Positions 8,573-17,502 of a stretch of DNA of 64,000 nucleotides are shown piece by piece (within the stretch, counting starts at the first letter, position 1; the number at the start of each line of letters is the position of its first letter). The notes under the pieces are model-generated. The model searched no databases. It saw only the letters and a list, made by a program, of their open reading frames with translations, and was not told the origin of the DNA. The stretch is taken from contig NZ_JAVTSS010000002.1 of the NCBI RefSeq assembly GCF_032678705.1, positions 62,001 through 126,000 on the forward strand. The letters run 5' to 3'. The position numbers and the translations under genes were made by a program. This stretch comes from Pedobacter frigiditerrae. GTDB taxonomy: Bacteria > Bacteroidota > Bacteroidia > Sphingobacteriales > Sphingobacteriaceae.

Positions 8573-9565
8573 ATGAAAGTTGCAGTAGTAGGTGCCACAG
8601 GTTTAGTAGGCACTGTAATGTTAAAAGTATTGGAAGAAAGAAATTTCCCGTTAACTGAGTTAATCCCAGTTGCATCTGAAAAGAGCGTTGGTAAGTTAAT
8701 TACGTATAAGGGTAAACAGTTTCCAATCGTTAGCATGGATACTGCGATTGGAATGCGCCCTGATATTGCCTTATTTTCTGCTGGTGGAAGCACTTCGTTA
8801 GAACACGCACCACGATTTAAAGAAGCTGGAACTACTGTAATTGATAATTCTTCTGCTTGGAGAATGGACCCAGCTATCCCTTTGGTTGTGCCTGAGGTAA
8901 ATGCTCACATTTTATCATTGGATAATAAAATTATCGCTAACCCAAATTGCTCTACTATACAAATGGTGGTTGCTTTAAAACCATTACACGATAAATATCG
9001 CATTAAACGTGTAGTAGTTTCTACCTATCAATCGGTTACTGGCACAGGTGTAAAAGCAGTTGACCAAATGATGAACGAGCGTAAAGGCATTTACGATGGC
9101 GAAATGGCTTATCCATATCAAATTGATTTAAACGTTATTCCACAAATTGATGTATTTACAGAAAATGGATACACTAAAGAGGAAATGAAAATGATTAACG
9201 AAACCCGCAAAATTATGGGCGACGAAAATATTCGTTTAACAGCCACTACAGTTCGTATTCCAGTAATGGGTGGTCACTCTGAATCGGTAAACATTGAGTT
9301 TGAGAACGATTTTGATTTAGCAGAAGTAACCTCATTATTAGAACAAACTGCTGGAATAATTGTGGTAGATGATATTGCAAACTTAAAATACCCAATGCCA
9401 AAAGATGCACACGAAAAAGACGAAGTTTTTGTAGGTCGTATTCGTAGAGATGAATCTATGCCAAACACTTTAAACATGTGGATTGTTGCTGATAACTTAC
9501 GCAAAGGTGCAGCTACAAATGCTGTTCAAATTGCTGAGTATTTGGTAAGAAAAGAGTTAGTATAA
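8573..9565 (+). CDS. asd: Aspartate-semialdehyde dehydrogenase
   Basis: Reduces L-aspartyl-4-phosphate to L-aspartate-4-semialdehyde with NADPH, the branch-point step to lysine, diaminopimelate, threonine and methionine. At 330 residues it has the normal family length. The nucleotide-binding motif GATGLVG is at 7-13 and the catalytic Cys126 lies in NPNCST. The substrate-binding and catalytic His lies in GGHSESV near 238. Diverges from the lamin-tail gene with a 49 bp gap and is followed by a strong terminator hairpin, so it is probably monocistronic. Confidence 0.97.
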   Translation: MKVAVVGATGLVGTVMLKVLEERNFPLTELIPVASEKSVGKLITYKGKQFPIVSMDTAIGMRPDIALFSAGGSTSLEHAPRFKEAGTTVIDNSSAWRMDPAIPLVVPEVNAHILSLDNKIIANPNCSTIQMVVALKPLHDKYRIKRVVVSTYQSVTGTGVKAVDQMMNERKGIYDGEMAYPYQIDLNVIPQIDVFTENGYTKEEMKMINETRKIMGDENIRLTATTVRIPVMGGHSESVNIEFENDFDLAEVTSLLEQTAGIIVVDDIANLKYPMPKDAHEKDEVFVGRIRRDESMPNTLNMWIVADNLRKGAATNAVQIAEYLVRKELV

Positions 9566-9590
9566 CAGTATATAAATATTTGAAAAATCA

Positions 9591-9622
9591 AAAAAGTGAT
9601 GTATTTATGCATCACTTTTTTT
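9591..9622 (+). terminator. Rho-independent terminator after asd
   Basis: Perfect 11 bp stem (AAAAAGTGATG at 9591-9601 with CATCACTTTTT at 9610-9620), an 8-base loop and trailing T residues, 25 bp past the asd stop. The remainder to 9741 is AT-rich, with two near-identical copies of AATCTAAAAATTA (9642-9685) and no gene. Confidence 0.85.
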
Positions 9623-9741
9623 ATGTAACATATTGTCATAATCTAAAAATTACATATAAAAACGAGATTATAATCTAAAAATTATATATAAATTTTAGAT
9701 TAGCTAATGAGATAACTAAGCTTTTACCATAAAGATTTAAA

Positions 9742-11151
9742 ATGAAGTCAATTAAACTATCCATATTATTAATCGCGTTATCACTTAACGTTTTTGCCCA
9801 ATTCCCCATTGCAAAATTAGAGCAAGCCTACCAAAACTTAGTTAACGACGAACAAGCAAAATATGCCATTACATCTCTTTGTGTATTAGATGCGCAAAGC
9901 GGAAAAGTGATTTTTGCTAAAAATGAAAATATCGGATTGGCGACTGCTTCTACTTTAAAAACCATTACATCGGCTACAGCATTTAGTGTTTTGGGTAAAG
10001 ATTTTAAATATCAAACTACTTTAGCCTACAGTGGAAAAATTACACCTGATGGAACCTTGCAAGGAGATTTAATTATCATCGGCGCTGGAGATCCAACTTT
10101 AGGCTCTTGGCGTTATGAGCAAACCAAAGAAAATGCAGTTTTAAATCAATGGGTTAGTGCCATTAAAAATGCTGGCATTAAAAAAATAGAAGGTACCATA
10201 ATTGGTGATGATAGTTTATGGGGCACCCAAACAATGCCCGAAGGTTGGATTTGGCAAGATATGGGGAACTATTATGGAGCAGGAAGTTCGGCTTTAGCTT
10301 GGAGAGAAAATCAATTTGACATTCATTTAAAACCAGGCGGTAGTATTGGTGCTGATGTTAGCATTCAAAAAACTGTTCCAACAATGCCATATTTAAAAGT
10401 TATTAATGAACTAAAAACAGGTTCATCTGGCTCGGGCGATAATGCTTATGCTTATTTACCTCCATTTGGCAATTTGGCTTATTTACGTGGCACTTGGGGA
10501 ATGGGAATTAGCAAAACAGGAATTTCTTTGGCAATGCCAGACCCAGCTTTTGATGCAGCTTATCGTTTACAGGACACCTTATTAAGGTTAAATATTACAA
10601 GTTCTAAGGAAGCTACAACGGCTAGAAGGTTAGGGTTGGAAGGAAAAACATTACCAAACGTATCACAAAAAATAGCAACGGTAAGTTCACCAACTTTGAG
10701 TGAAATCATTTATTGGTTTAATAAAAAAAGTGTAAACCTTTATGGCGAACAATTATTAAGAACTATCGCTTGGAAATTAGGCAAAACACCTAGTACAAGA
10801 AACGGAGCATCATCGGTTATTAATTTTTGGTCGGCAAAGGGAATTGACAAAAATGCTTTGAATATTTTAGATGGCAGTGGGCTTTCTCCTGGAACAAGGG
10901 TTACCACTTTAGCAATGGCTTCTATATTATTTCAAGTGCAAAAAGAAGATTGGTTTGCTGCTTATTATAATTCTTTTCCAGATAACAACGGAATGAAATT
11001 AAAAAGTGGTAGCATTAATGATGTTTCAGCTTATGCTGGATATTTTACCGATGTAAAGGGGAACAAGTACATTGCAGTTATCAATATTAATAATTACAAT
11101 GGCTCTGGCATTAGTAAAAAATTGTTTAAGGTTTTGGATGCTTTGAAATAA
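9742..11151 (+). CDS. dacB: D-alanyl-D-alanine carboxypeptidase/endopeptidase (PBP4, S13)
   Basis: Periplasmic penicillin-binding protein of 469 residues that trims or cleaves peptidoglycan crosslinks. Signal peptide 1-20 ends in NVFAQ. The active-site tetrad is STLK (Ser70-Lys73), the second motif is SVN within KKSVNLYGEQLL, and the third is KSG in MKLKSGSIND. The insertion between the first two motifs is typical of the S13 family. It stands alone, with a hairpin repeat downstream. Confidence 0.93.
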   Translation: MKSIKLSILLIALSLNVFAQFPIAKLEQAYQNLVNDEQAKYAITSLCVLDAQSGKVIFAKNENIGLATASTLKTITSATAFSVLGKDFKYQTTLAYSGKITPDGTLQGDLIIIGAGDPTLGSWRYEQTKENAVLNQWVSAIKNAGIKKIEGTIIGDDSLWGTQTMPEGWIWQDMGNYYGAGSSALAWRENQFDIHLKPGGSIGADVSIQKTVPTMPYLKVINELKTGSSGSGDNAYAYLPPFGNLAYLRGTWGMGISKTGISLAMPDPAFDAAYRLQDTLLRLNITSSKEATTARRLGLEGKTLPNVSQKIATVSSPTLSEIIYWFNKKSVNLYGEQLLRTIAWKLGKTPSTRNGASSVINFWSAKGIDKNALNILDGSGLSPGTRVTTLAMASILFQVQKEDWFAAYYNSFPDNNGMKLKSGSINDVSAYAGYFTDVKGNKYIAVININNYNGSGISKKLFKVLDALK

Positions 11152-11153
11152 TC

Positions 11154-11253
11154 TTTGTCATTCAGAGCGAAGCGAAGAATCTATTAGGTAAATTCATCAC
11201 GTTAGATTCCTCCCCGATGTTAAATCGGGACAAGCCAAAGTCGGAATGACAAA
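11154..11253. repeat. Dispersed hairpin repeat (GTCATTC...GAATGAC type)
   Basis: Outer arms TTTGTCATTC (11154-11163) and GAATGACAAA (11244-11253) are reverse complements. An internal hairpin CCCGAT / ATCGGG lies at 11213-11229. The phrase GAAGCGAAGAATCT matches the element at 17420-17499. It fills the gap between dacB and the GNAT gene and has no coding content. Confidence 0.75.
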
Positions 11254-11267
11254 ACTATATAATAACT

Positions 11268-11777
11268 ATGAACTTCAAACTTCGCCCCTTTCAATTAAGT
11301 GACTTACAAAGTTTGGTTAAACACGCCAATAATTATAATATTGCCAAAAACTTAAGTAATAAATTCCCCTTTCCTTATACTCAAAATGACGGCATTGCTT
11401 TTATCAACTTAGCATTATCGGCTACGCCTCAAGAAATATTTGCGATAGTGGTTAATGGTGAAGCTGTAGGTTCTATTGGCGTACATCCGCAAGCGGATTT
11501 TTACTGCAAAAATGCAGAAATGGGCTATTGGATTGAAGAAGAATATTGGGGCAATGGAATTGTTCCTGAAGCCATAAAGTTAATGGTTAGTTATGGCTTT
11601 AAAACGTTTAACATTACCAGAATCTTTGCCAGAACTTTTGACACGAATATTAAATCGCAGAGAGTTTTAGAAAAGACAGGTTTTACTTTAGAAGCAGAAT
11701 TAAAAGAAACCTTTTACAAAAACGGAACAGTTTACGATGAAATGATTTATGGCATTAGAAAACCAGTAAATCTTTAA
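11268..11777 (+). CDS. GNAT family N-acetyltransferase (RimJ/RimL type)
   Basis: A 169-residue single-domain acetyltransferase using acetyl-CoA. The core shows MGYWIEEEYWGNGIVPEAI, in which WGNGI is the pyrophosphate-binding loop. It is followed by FARTFDTNIKSQRVLEKTGF, the usual N-x-x-S-xx-VLEK-GF motif of RimJ/RimL-like enzymes. Substrate (protein N-terminus or small molecule) cannot be told. The next gene begins at the base after its stop codon, implying translational coupling. Confidence 0.9.
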   Translation: MNFKLRPFQLSDLQSLVKHANNYNIAKNLSNKFPFPYTQNDGIAFINLALSATPQEIFAIVVNGEAVGSIGVHPQADFYCKNAEMGYWIEEEYWGNGIVPEAIKLMVSYGFKTFNITRIFARTFDTNIKSQRVLEKTGFTLEAELKETFYKNGTVYDEMIYGIRKPVNL

Positions 11778-12158
11778 TTGAAAAAGTCTATTTCATATTT
11801 CTTAACACTATTTATAGCCATTGTATGGCTTGTGAATGGTTTATTTTGCAAAGTTTTAAATTTCGTGCCAAGGCATCAAGAAATTGTAGCAACGATTTTA
11901 GGAAATAAGGTTGCACCAAATTTAACAATGATAATTGGTTTATTAGAAGTTGCAATGTTCTTTTGGATTTTAACCAAGATAAAAGCTAAAATTTGTTCAA
12001 CCTTACAAATTCTTATCATTGGCACTATGAATGTTTTAGAATTCTTTTTAGCTCCAGATTTATTGCTATTCGGAAAATTAAACATCGTTTTTGCTGCAAT
12101 GTTTATGGTGCTGATTTTCATCAATGAGTTTTATTTAAGAGATAGAAAATATTTTTAA
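11778..12158 (+). CDS. DoxX-like family membrane protein
   Basis: A 126-residue protein with four hydrophobic segments, matching the DoxX_3-type family through VWLVNGLFCKVLNFVPRHQEIVATIL and FGKLNIVFAAMF. The start is a TTG immediately after the upstream TAA. No ATG exists before this point in frame and the N-terminus KKSISYFLTLFIAIVW is family-like, so TTG is accepted. Function is unknown; family members are associated with redox or quinone processes by analogy only. Confidence 0.75.
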   Translation: MKKSISYFLTLFIAIVWLVNGLFCKVLNFVPRHQEIVATILGNKVAPNLTMIIGLLEVAMFFWILTKIKAKICSTLQILIIGTMNVLEFFLAPDLLLFGKLNIVFAAMFMVLIFINEFYLRDRKYF

Positions 12159-12193
12159 AATACTTATCTTCAATATTTTAAACTGAATTAACC

Positions 12194-12646
12194 ATGAACT
12201 CTAAACTAATTATTAAAGCAGGTTTACTGGCAGGAACTTTAGATATCATCGCTGCATTTTTAAATTTCTATTATAAAACAGGAAAAAATCCAACCATAGT
12301 TTTAAAATATATTGCCAGTGCTATTTTTGGTAAAGAAGCAATGGCAGGTGGTATTGAAATGATACTTACCGGACTATTATTACATTTTATCATTGCTTTT
12401 ATCTTTACTCTTTTCTTCTCTGTTATTTACAAAATGCTTTGGTCCTGGTTGAAAAACATAATTTTAATCGCCATTTTATATGGAATATTTGTTTGGATAG
12501 TTATGAATTTAGCTATTGTTCCCTTATCTAAGGCTTCACAAATTCCATTTTCTTGGTCTGGCCTAATTACCAATATAATTATTCTAATAGTTTGTATTGG
12601 TTTACCCCTTTCTTATCTATTCCGCAAAAACAGCCAAGCTATTTAA
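12194..12646 (+). CDS. Four-helix integral membrane protein, unknown function
   Basis: 150 residues with four strong hydrophobic segments, approximately at 8-28, 60-85, 90-112 and 122-142. The first helix contains KAGLLAGTLDIIAAFLNF, which resembles the YagU/DUF1440-like group, but I am not certain of the assignment. No catalytic motif is visible. It lies between the DoxX-like protein and GH20 on the same strand, with short gaps. Confidence 0.7.
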   Translation: MNSKLIIKAGLLAGTLDIIAAFLNFYYKTGKNPTIVLKYIASAIFGKEAMAGGIEMILTGLLLHFIIAFIFTLFFSVIYKMLWSWLKNIILIAILYGIFVWIVMNLAIVPLSKASQIPFSWSGLITNIIILIVCIGLPLSYLFRKNSQAI

Positions 12647-12695
12647 GCTAAATTTAATAAATTGCGATTTCAAATTTAATCGGCAAATCCCTATT

Positions 12696-14654
12696 ATGAA
12701 ATTCATTGCTTCATTCATTTTTCTATTATCCATCAATTTCATTGTTTTCGCTCAAGCTATAGAAGGTAATTCAGAAACTCCTACAGATTTAGAAAGTTTT
12801 GCAAACAACGAAATTGCAATTATACCAGCACCAGCAAACTTAACTAAGCTGGCGGGACATTTCGTTTTGCCTAATAGCATCACTATTCAAGTGGGTAAGT
12901 CTCCAGAATTAAAACAAACTATTGCCTTTCTACAAGAGCGCCTTTCAATACCTACAGGATATCACGTAAATGTTATCAATCCACTAGCAGCTAATCCAAC
13001 TATCAAATTAATTATAAATGATACAGAAGATGCAAGTATAGGTACTGAAGGATACCATCTTTCTGTTGGGGTAAAACAAGTAGTAATTAGAGCTAACAAA
13101 CCTGCAGGTTTATTTTATGGCGTACAATCGTTAATACAATTATTGCCTAAAGAAATAGAAAGCAAGGAAGAAGTTAAAGGTGTTAAATGGGTAATGCCTT
13201 GTGTTGAGGTCACTGATTATCCGCGTTTAGGTTGGAGAGGTTTAATGTTCGATGTAGCAAGACATTTTTTTACCAAACAAGAAGTAAAACAGTATATAGA
13301 TGCAATGGTGCGCTATAAATACAATATTTTACACCTGCATTTAGCTGACGACGAAGGTTGGCGAATTGAAATTAAAGGTTTACCAAAGTTAACTGAAGTT
13401 GGTGCTTGGAATGTAAAACGCATTGGCACATTTGGAGATTTTATTACGCCTACAGCTGATGAGCCAAGAAATTATGGTGGTTTTTATACTCAAGAAGATA
13501 TAAAAGAATTGGTCGAATATGCCAAAGCTCGTTTTGTAAATATTATGCCTGAGATTGATGTGCCTGGACACAGCTTGGCAGCCATTGCTTCTTACCCAGA
13601 ATTATCATGTACACCAGAGGCGATAAATTATAAAGTACGTAGTGGCGAAAAGATTATGGATTGGAGCCGAGGTGCGCCACCTTTAGGTCTGGTAGACAAT
13701 ACGCTTTGTCCGGCAAATGAAAAGGTTTACGTGTTTTTAGATACTGTATTTTCTCAAATTGCTAAGCTTTTCCCTTTTGAATACATCCATGTTGGTGGCG
13801 ATGAAGTTGCCCGTAATTTTTGGGAGAAGAATGACCAAATTAAGGAGTTGATGAAACGTGAAGGCTTAAAAACCATTCCAGAAGTGCAGGCTTATTTTGA
13901 AAGAAGAGTAGAAACTATCATTCAATCTAAAGGTAAAAAATTCATGGCTTGGGATGAGGTTTTAGAAGGCGGTGTTTCGCAAACCGCAGCCGTAATGAGT
14001 TGGCGCAATATGCAACATGGTATTGATGCAGCAAAGGCTGGTCACGAAGTAGTGATGAGCCCTACTCAATTTGCCTACATAGATTACATGCAAGCTGATG
14101 CGATTACAGAACCTAAAGTTTATGCTAGTTTACGTTTAAGTAAATCTTATGAGTTTGACCCTGTTCCTGCAGGTGTAGACCCGAAATTTATCAAAGGTGG
14201 ACAAGCCAATTTATGGACTGAACAGGTTTATAACATTCGTCAGGCAGAATACATGACTTGGCCGAGAGGTTTTGCCATTGCAGAATCGGTTTGGTCGCCA
14301 AAAGAGAAAAAAAACTGGACTAACTTTTTTGCTCGTACTGAAGAACATTTTAAACGTTTAGATATTGCTGAAACTAAATATGCTCCAAGTGTTTACGACC
14401 CTATTTTTACGGTTAGAAGAACTGCGGATAGAAATTTATTAATTACGTTAACAACAGAGGTTGAAGGTTTGGATATCTATTATAGTTTCGACAATTCTTT
14501 CCCTGATAGATTTTATCCAAAATATACAACCCCATTAGTTCCTCCTGTAGATGCTAAAGTTTTAAAAGTAATAACCTATAGAGGTAAAACTCCAGTTGGC
14601 AGAATGATGAATATGCCAATTGAAGAATTAGAAAAAAGAGCAGGCAAAAGGTAA
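12696..14654 (+). CDS. Beta-N-acetylhexosaminidase, GH20
   Basis: Secreted glycosidase of about 652 residues removing terminal GlcNAc or GalNAc. The start is ATG 12696, since residues 1-20 form a signal peptide ending in IVFAQ; an upstream GTG frame at 12597 overlaps the previous gene. A GH20b domain precedes the barrel, which begins around LGWRGLMFDVARHFF. The catalytic Asp-Glu pair is in HVGGDEVARNFW, and a further conserved Trp site is LWTEQVY. A C-terminal chitobiase-like Ig domain (IYYSFDNSFPDR) ends the protein. No SusC/SusD genes are near, so it is not part of a classical PUL here. Confidence 0.95.
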   Translation: MKFIASFIFLLSINFIVFAQAIEGNSETPTDLESFANNEIAIIPAPANLTKLAGHFVLPNSITIQVGKSPELKQTIAFLQERLSIPTGYHVNVINPLAANPTIKLIINDTEDASIGTEGYHLSVGVKQVVIRANKPAGLFYGVQSLIQLLPKEIESKEEVKGVKWVMPCVEVTDYPRLGWRGLMFDVARHFFTKQEVKQYIDAMVRYKYNILHLHLADDEGWRIEIKGLPKLTEVGAWNVKRIGTFGDFITPTADEPRNYGGFYTQEDIKELVEYAKARFVNIMPEIDVPGHSLAAIASYPELSCTPEAINYKVRSGEKIMDWSRGAPPLGLVDNTLCPANEKVYVFLDTVFSQIAKLFPFEYIHVGGDEVARNFWEKNDQIKELMKREGLKTIPEVQAYFERRVETIIQSKGKKFMAWDEVLEGGVSQTAAVMSWRNMQHGIDAAKAGHEVVMSPTQFAYIDYMQADAITEPKVYASLRLSKSYEFDPVPAGVDPKFIKGGQANLWTEQVYNIRQAEYMTWPRGFAIAESVWSPKEKKNWTNFFARTEEHFKRLDIAETKYAPSVYDPIFTVRRTADRNLLITLTTEVEGLDIYYSFDNSFPDRFYPKYTTPLVPPVDAKVLKVITYRGKTPVGRMMNMPIEELEKRAGKR

Positions 14655-14655
14655 C

Positions 14656-15333
14656 ATGAATAAAGCGCAACGAAATATCAATATCATTATGATGCTTTTA
14701 TTTAGCGCCTATGCCATTTATAGCATAATTTATAATAGTGCCAGTATATTTTTTATCATTTACTTATTTTGGTTTGATGAGTTAATCCGCAATGTATCAT
14801 TACTTATTCAAGTTAGAATGCATAGAGAAGACCCTAAAAATATTAGGGAATTTACAAGGCAAAAAGCCATCAGCAATATTAAAACAAGATTTTTCTTTCT
14901 TTTTATCTATTCTGTTTTTATTGTTTTGGTATTTGGTTTGTTTTTCCATTTAGCCCAAGACGAGAAAGATGCTCTAATTAAAAATGTTCAAATATTTATG
15001 TTCCATGATATTTCATTTAACGTTTGTTTAATGATAGCTATTGTGCGAGAAATTCTCCAAATCAGGTCAACATCATTGCGTAGAGATGAACCCATTCCAA
15101 CATTTACTGCAATGAGTGGGCACCTGATAACCCTTCATTTATCTATCATTTTTGGCGCTTTTTTATGGGCGTTTACCAGTGGGAAATTTGTAAACTTTAG
15201 TTTTAGCTTAGGTCTACTTAATAAATACGCCATTATATTACCGTTTTTCTTGATTAAGTTTCTGGTAGATTTATATGCTATTAATCACAGCGAAAAAGAC
15301 AAAACAGTGCTAGACACCTTACAAAATCACTAA
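14656..15333 (+). CDS. Polytopic membrane protein, unknown function
   Basis: 225 residues with about five or six hydrophobic segments and a basic loop near residues 50-80 (QVRMHREDPKNIREFTRQKA). It begins one base after the GH20 stop, and its own stop overlaps the next ATG by one base, so the three genes look co-translated. It has some resemblance to DUF6498-type proteins, but I do not recognise it confidently. Confidence 0.75.
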   Translation: MNKAQRNINIIMMLLFSAYAIYSIIYNSASIFFIIYLFWFDELIRNVSLLIQVRMHREDPKNIREFTRQKAISNIKTRFFFLFIYSVFIVLVFGLFFHLAQDEKDALIKNVQIFMFHDISFNVCLMIAIVREILQIRSTSLRRDEPIPTFTAMSGHLITLHLSIIFGAFLWAFTSGKFVNFSFSLGLLNKYAIILPFFLIKFLVDLYAINHSEKDKTVLDTLQNH

Positions 15334-16850
15334 TGAAAAAAGGAACCATTTTACTCTTGTTATTTATATTATTAAAAATGGTTTTGCATTATGTGGTCAT
15401 CAACCCTGTTTATGAGTTGCAACGCGATGAATTTTTGCATTTAGACCAAGCAAAACATTTAGCATGGGGATTTCATTCTGTTCCGCCAGTAACTTCTTGG
15501 ATTTCTTGGCTGATACTTCAATTAGGTAATTCTGTTTTTTGGATTAAGTTCTTTCCAGCCTTATTTGGAGCACTAACCTTACTTGTAGTTTGGAAAACAA
15601 TAGAAAGTTTAAAAGGAGGTTTATTTGCCTGCACACTAGCCGCTACAGGTTTGCTTTGTTCGGTTTTGTTAAGGATAAATATTCTTTACCAACCCAATTC
15701 CTTGGATATTTTATGTTGGACGTTAATTTACTTTAAATTAATTCGTTTCATCCAAACTAATAATTACAAGTGGCTGTACTTTCTAGCCATCAGCTTTGCT
15801 ATTGGATTTTTAAACAAATACAACATTGTTTTTTGCATTTTGGGATTATTACCCGCACTATTATTAACTAAACACAGAGCATTATTCTTAAAAGCTCAGT
15901 TTTATTACGCCATTCTTTTAGCATTGGCATTGATAAGTCCAAACCTGATATGGCAATTACAGAATGATTTTCCTGTATTAAAACACATGAAAGAATTGGC
16001 AGATACACAATTAGTTCATGTAAACAGAATGGATTTTTTAAAAGAACAGGTTTTCTTTTTTATTGGGTCTATCTTTATTCTTATCGCAGCTTTCATTTCT
16101 TTTTTCAGCTATGCTCCATTTAAACCTTATCGTTTTTTGGCAGCTGTTTATATTTTTACGATAGCGTTATTTATCTACTTCAAAGCAAAAGATTATTATG
16201 CAATTGGCTTATATCCTATTTTCTTCGCCTTTGGTGCTGTTTATTTGAGTTTGCTGTTGGATAAAGGCTGGAAGATTTATTTACGTTATTTGGCTTTTGC
16301 GATTATCTTATTTTTCTTTTATGGCCTGTTAAAAACATCAATGCCAATATATACACCAGAAACGTATGTTAAGAATGCCGAACAACATAAACCATTCAGT
16401 GAGCATACATGGGAAGATGGCAAAAAACATCCAATATCTCAAGATTTTGCTGACATGTTAGGTTGGAAAGAATTAGCAGCTAAAACTGATTCTATCTATA
16501 ATAGCATCCCCGATAAAAAAAGCATTTTTATCCTTTGTGATAATTATGGCCAAACTGGTGCGATAAATTATTATTCGAAAATTAAAGGTTTACAGGCTAA
16601 TTCATTTACTGATGATTATGTAAACTGGTTAGATTTAGACAAAGAGATTAAAACAGTAATCAGAATAAAGACTGTGGAGAATTTAAATTCTACAAGGGAC
16701 TTATCCTTATTTGAAACGATAAAGAATGTTGGAACAATAGAGAATAAGTATGCAAGGGAAAAGGGAACTCAAATCATCCTGTTAAGCAACCCTAAAGTTG
16801 ACCTTGCCAAATTATTAAGGAAAGAGCGAGCGGCGGGGAATTTAGATTAG
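15333..16850 (+). CDS. Glycosyltransferase family 39 (ArnT/PMT-like) membrane protein
   Basis: A 505-residue polytopic protein of the dolichyl/undecaprenyl-phosphate-sugar mannosyltransferase superfamily. The first periplasmic loop has the diagnostic acidic motif in YELQRDEFLHLDQAKHLAWG (Asp-Glu). Roughly ten to eleven membrane segments follow, and a soluble C-terminal domain of about 150 residues begins near 345. Such enzymes transfer a sugar from a polyprenyl-phosphate donor to a lipid, glycan or protein acceptor. The ATG overlaps the upstream stop by one base. Acceptor not predictable. Confidence 0.87.
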   Translation: MKKGTILLLLFILLKMVLHYVVINPVYELQRDEFLHLDQAKHLAWGFHSVPPVTSWISWLILQLGNSVFWIKFFPALFGALTLLVVWKTIESLKGGLFACTLAATGLLCSVLLRINILYQPNSLDILCWTLIYFKLIRFIQTNNYKWLYFLAISFAIGFLNKYNIVFCILGLLPALLLTKHRALFLKAQFYYAILLALALISPNLIWQLQNDFPVLKHMKELADTQLVHVNRMDFLKEQVFFFIGSIFILIAAFISFFSYAPFKPYRFLAAVYIFTIALFIYFKAKDYYAIGLYPIFFAFGAVYLSLLLDKGWKIYLRYLAFAIILFFFYGLLKTSMPIYTPETYVKNAEQHKPFSEHTWEDGKKHPISQDFADMLGWKELAAKTDSIYNSIPDKKSIFILCDNYGQTGAINYYSKIKGLQANSFTDDYVNWLDLDKEIKTVIRIKTVENLNSTRDLSLFETIKNVGTIENKYAREKGTQIILLSNPKVDLAKLLRKERAAGNLD

Positions 16851-16923
16851 GAGTTAAAACATTCATTACCAGCAAATAAATTTGCAAATCTCAATAATTT
16901 TTGTAACTTCATATAGCTTAGAA

Positions 16924-16930
16924 AAGGAGG
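16924..16930 (+). promoter_or_regulatory. Strong Shine-Dalgarno sequence (AAGGAGG)
   Basis: A full AAGGAGG lies 6 bases before the ATG at 16937. Most genes in this window have A-rich leaders without such a site, as expected for Bacteroidota, so this one stands out. Confidence 0.75.
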
Positions 16931-16936
16931 TTTATC

Positions 16937-17380
16937 ATGAACGTTATCCAAAAAGTTGAGCATTGGGGCGATGCCCATCACGCAAAATGGTTAGATGTTG
17001 TTCGCATCGTATTAGGCTTAATAATTTTTACAAAAGGTATTTCGCTAATTAGCGATACTGGTCCACAGCAAGAACTCTTGTTAAAAAATAATGTTTTTGG
17101 TTTCTCAGAAATGATGTCGAGTGTTGCCATTCATTTGGTGGCTTTTGCACATTTGGTTGGCGGCATTTTAATCACCATTGGTTTGGTTACTCGATTTGCC
17201 GTAGTTATTCAAATTCCTATTTTAATTTGTGCCATTTTATTTGTTAATATTTCAAATGGCTTTTCTGGTTTAAATTCAGAATTGTGGCTTTCTGTAATTG
17301 TTCTATTTCTTTTGGTTCTATTCTGGGTTGTAGGCTCTGGTCCATTTTCTGTTGACCAGCAAATGAGAAGAAAACGTTAA
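16937..17380 (+). CDS. DoxX family membrane protein
   Basis: 147 residues with four membrane helices. The first contains VVRIVLGLIIFTKGISLI and the third has LVAFAHLVGGILITIGLVTR, the DoxX signature region. Family members may take part in thiol or quinone redox reactions, but activity is unproven. Translation start is marked by an unusually strong Shine-Dalgarno site. Convergent with the AsmA gene; two hairpins fill the gap. Confidence 0.85.
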   Translation: MNVIQKVEHWGDAHHAKWLDVVRIVLGLIIFTKGISLISDTGPQQELLLKNNVFGFSEMMSSVAIHLVAFAHLVGGILITIGLVTRFAVVIQIPILICAILFVNISNGFSGLNSELWLSVIVLFLLVLFWVVGSGPFSVDQQMRRKR

Positions 17381-17385
17381 AAATT

Positions 17386-17408
17386 TCGGTCGGTGAGACA
17401 CCGACCGA
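17386..17408. repeat. Perfect inverted repeat, 10 bp arms
   Basis: TCGGTCGGTG at 17386-17395 and CACCGACCGA at 17399-17408 are exact reverse complements around a 3-base loop, 6 bp after the DoxX stop. It is GC-rich against an AT-rich background and lacks a T-tract on the plus side. Confidence 0.8.
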
Positions 17409-17419
17409 TAGACAAGTAA

Positions 17420-17499
17420 TTTTGTCATTCTGAACGAAGTGAAGAATCTCACCTGAGAATTCATTGCAGAGATTCTTCGTTGCACTCAGAATGACAAAA
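17420..17499. repeat. Dispersed hairpin repeat between convergent genes
   Basis: Arms TTTTGTCATTCTGA (17420-17433) and TCAGAATGACAAAA (17486-17499) are exact reverse complements. A second pair AAGAATCTC / GAGATTCTT lies inside. Both sides carry A/T runs, so it can act as a bidirectional terminator for DoxX and AsmA. It is related to the element at 11154-11253. Confidence 0.82.
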
Positions 17500-17502
17500 G
17501 CT

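Noticed and set aside
9642..9700. AATCTAAAAATTA direct repeats as origin or iteron
   Set aside because: Only two to three imperfect AT-rich copies, no DnaA boxes and no replication gene nearby.
11154..11253. CRISPR-like repeat
   Set aside because: There is a single palindromic unit without spacers at regular spacing, and no cas genes are present.
12597..12695. GTG-started N-terminal extension of GH20
   Set aside because: It overlaps the previous gene and would bury the signal peptide that begins at 12696.
12696..14654. Polysaccharide utilisation locus around GH20
   Set aside because: No SusC/SusD pair, sulfatase, or hybrid regulator is in the neighbourhood.
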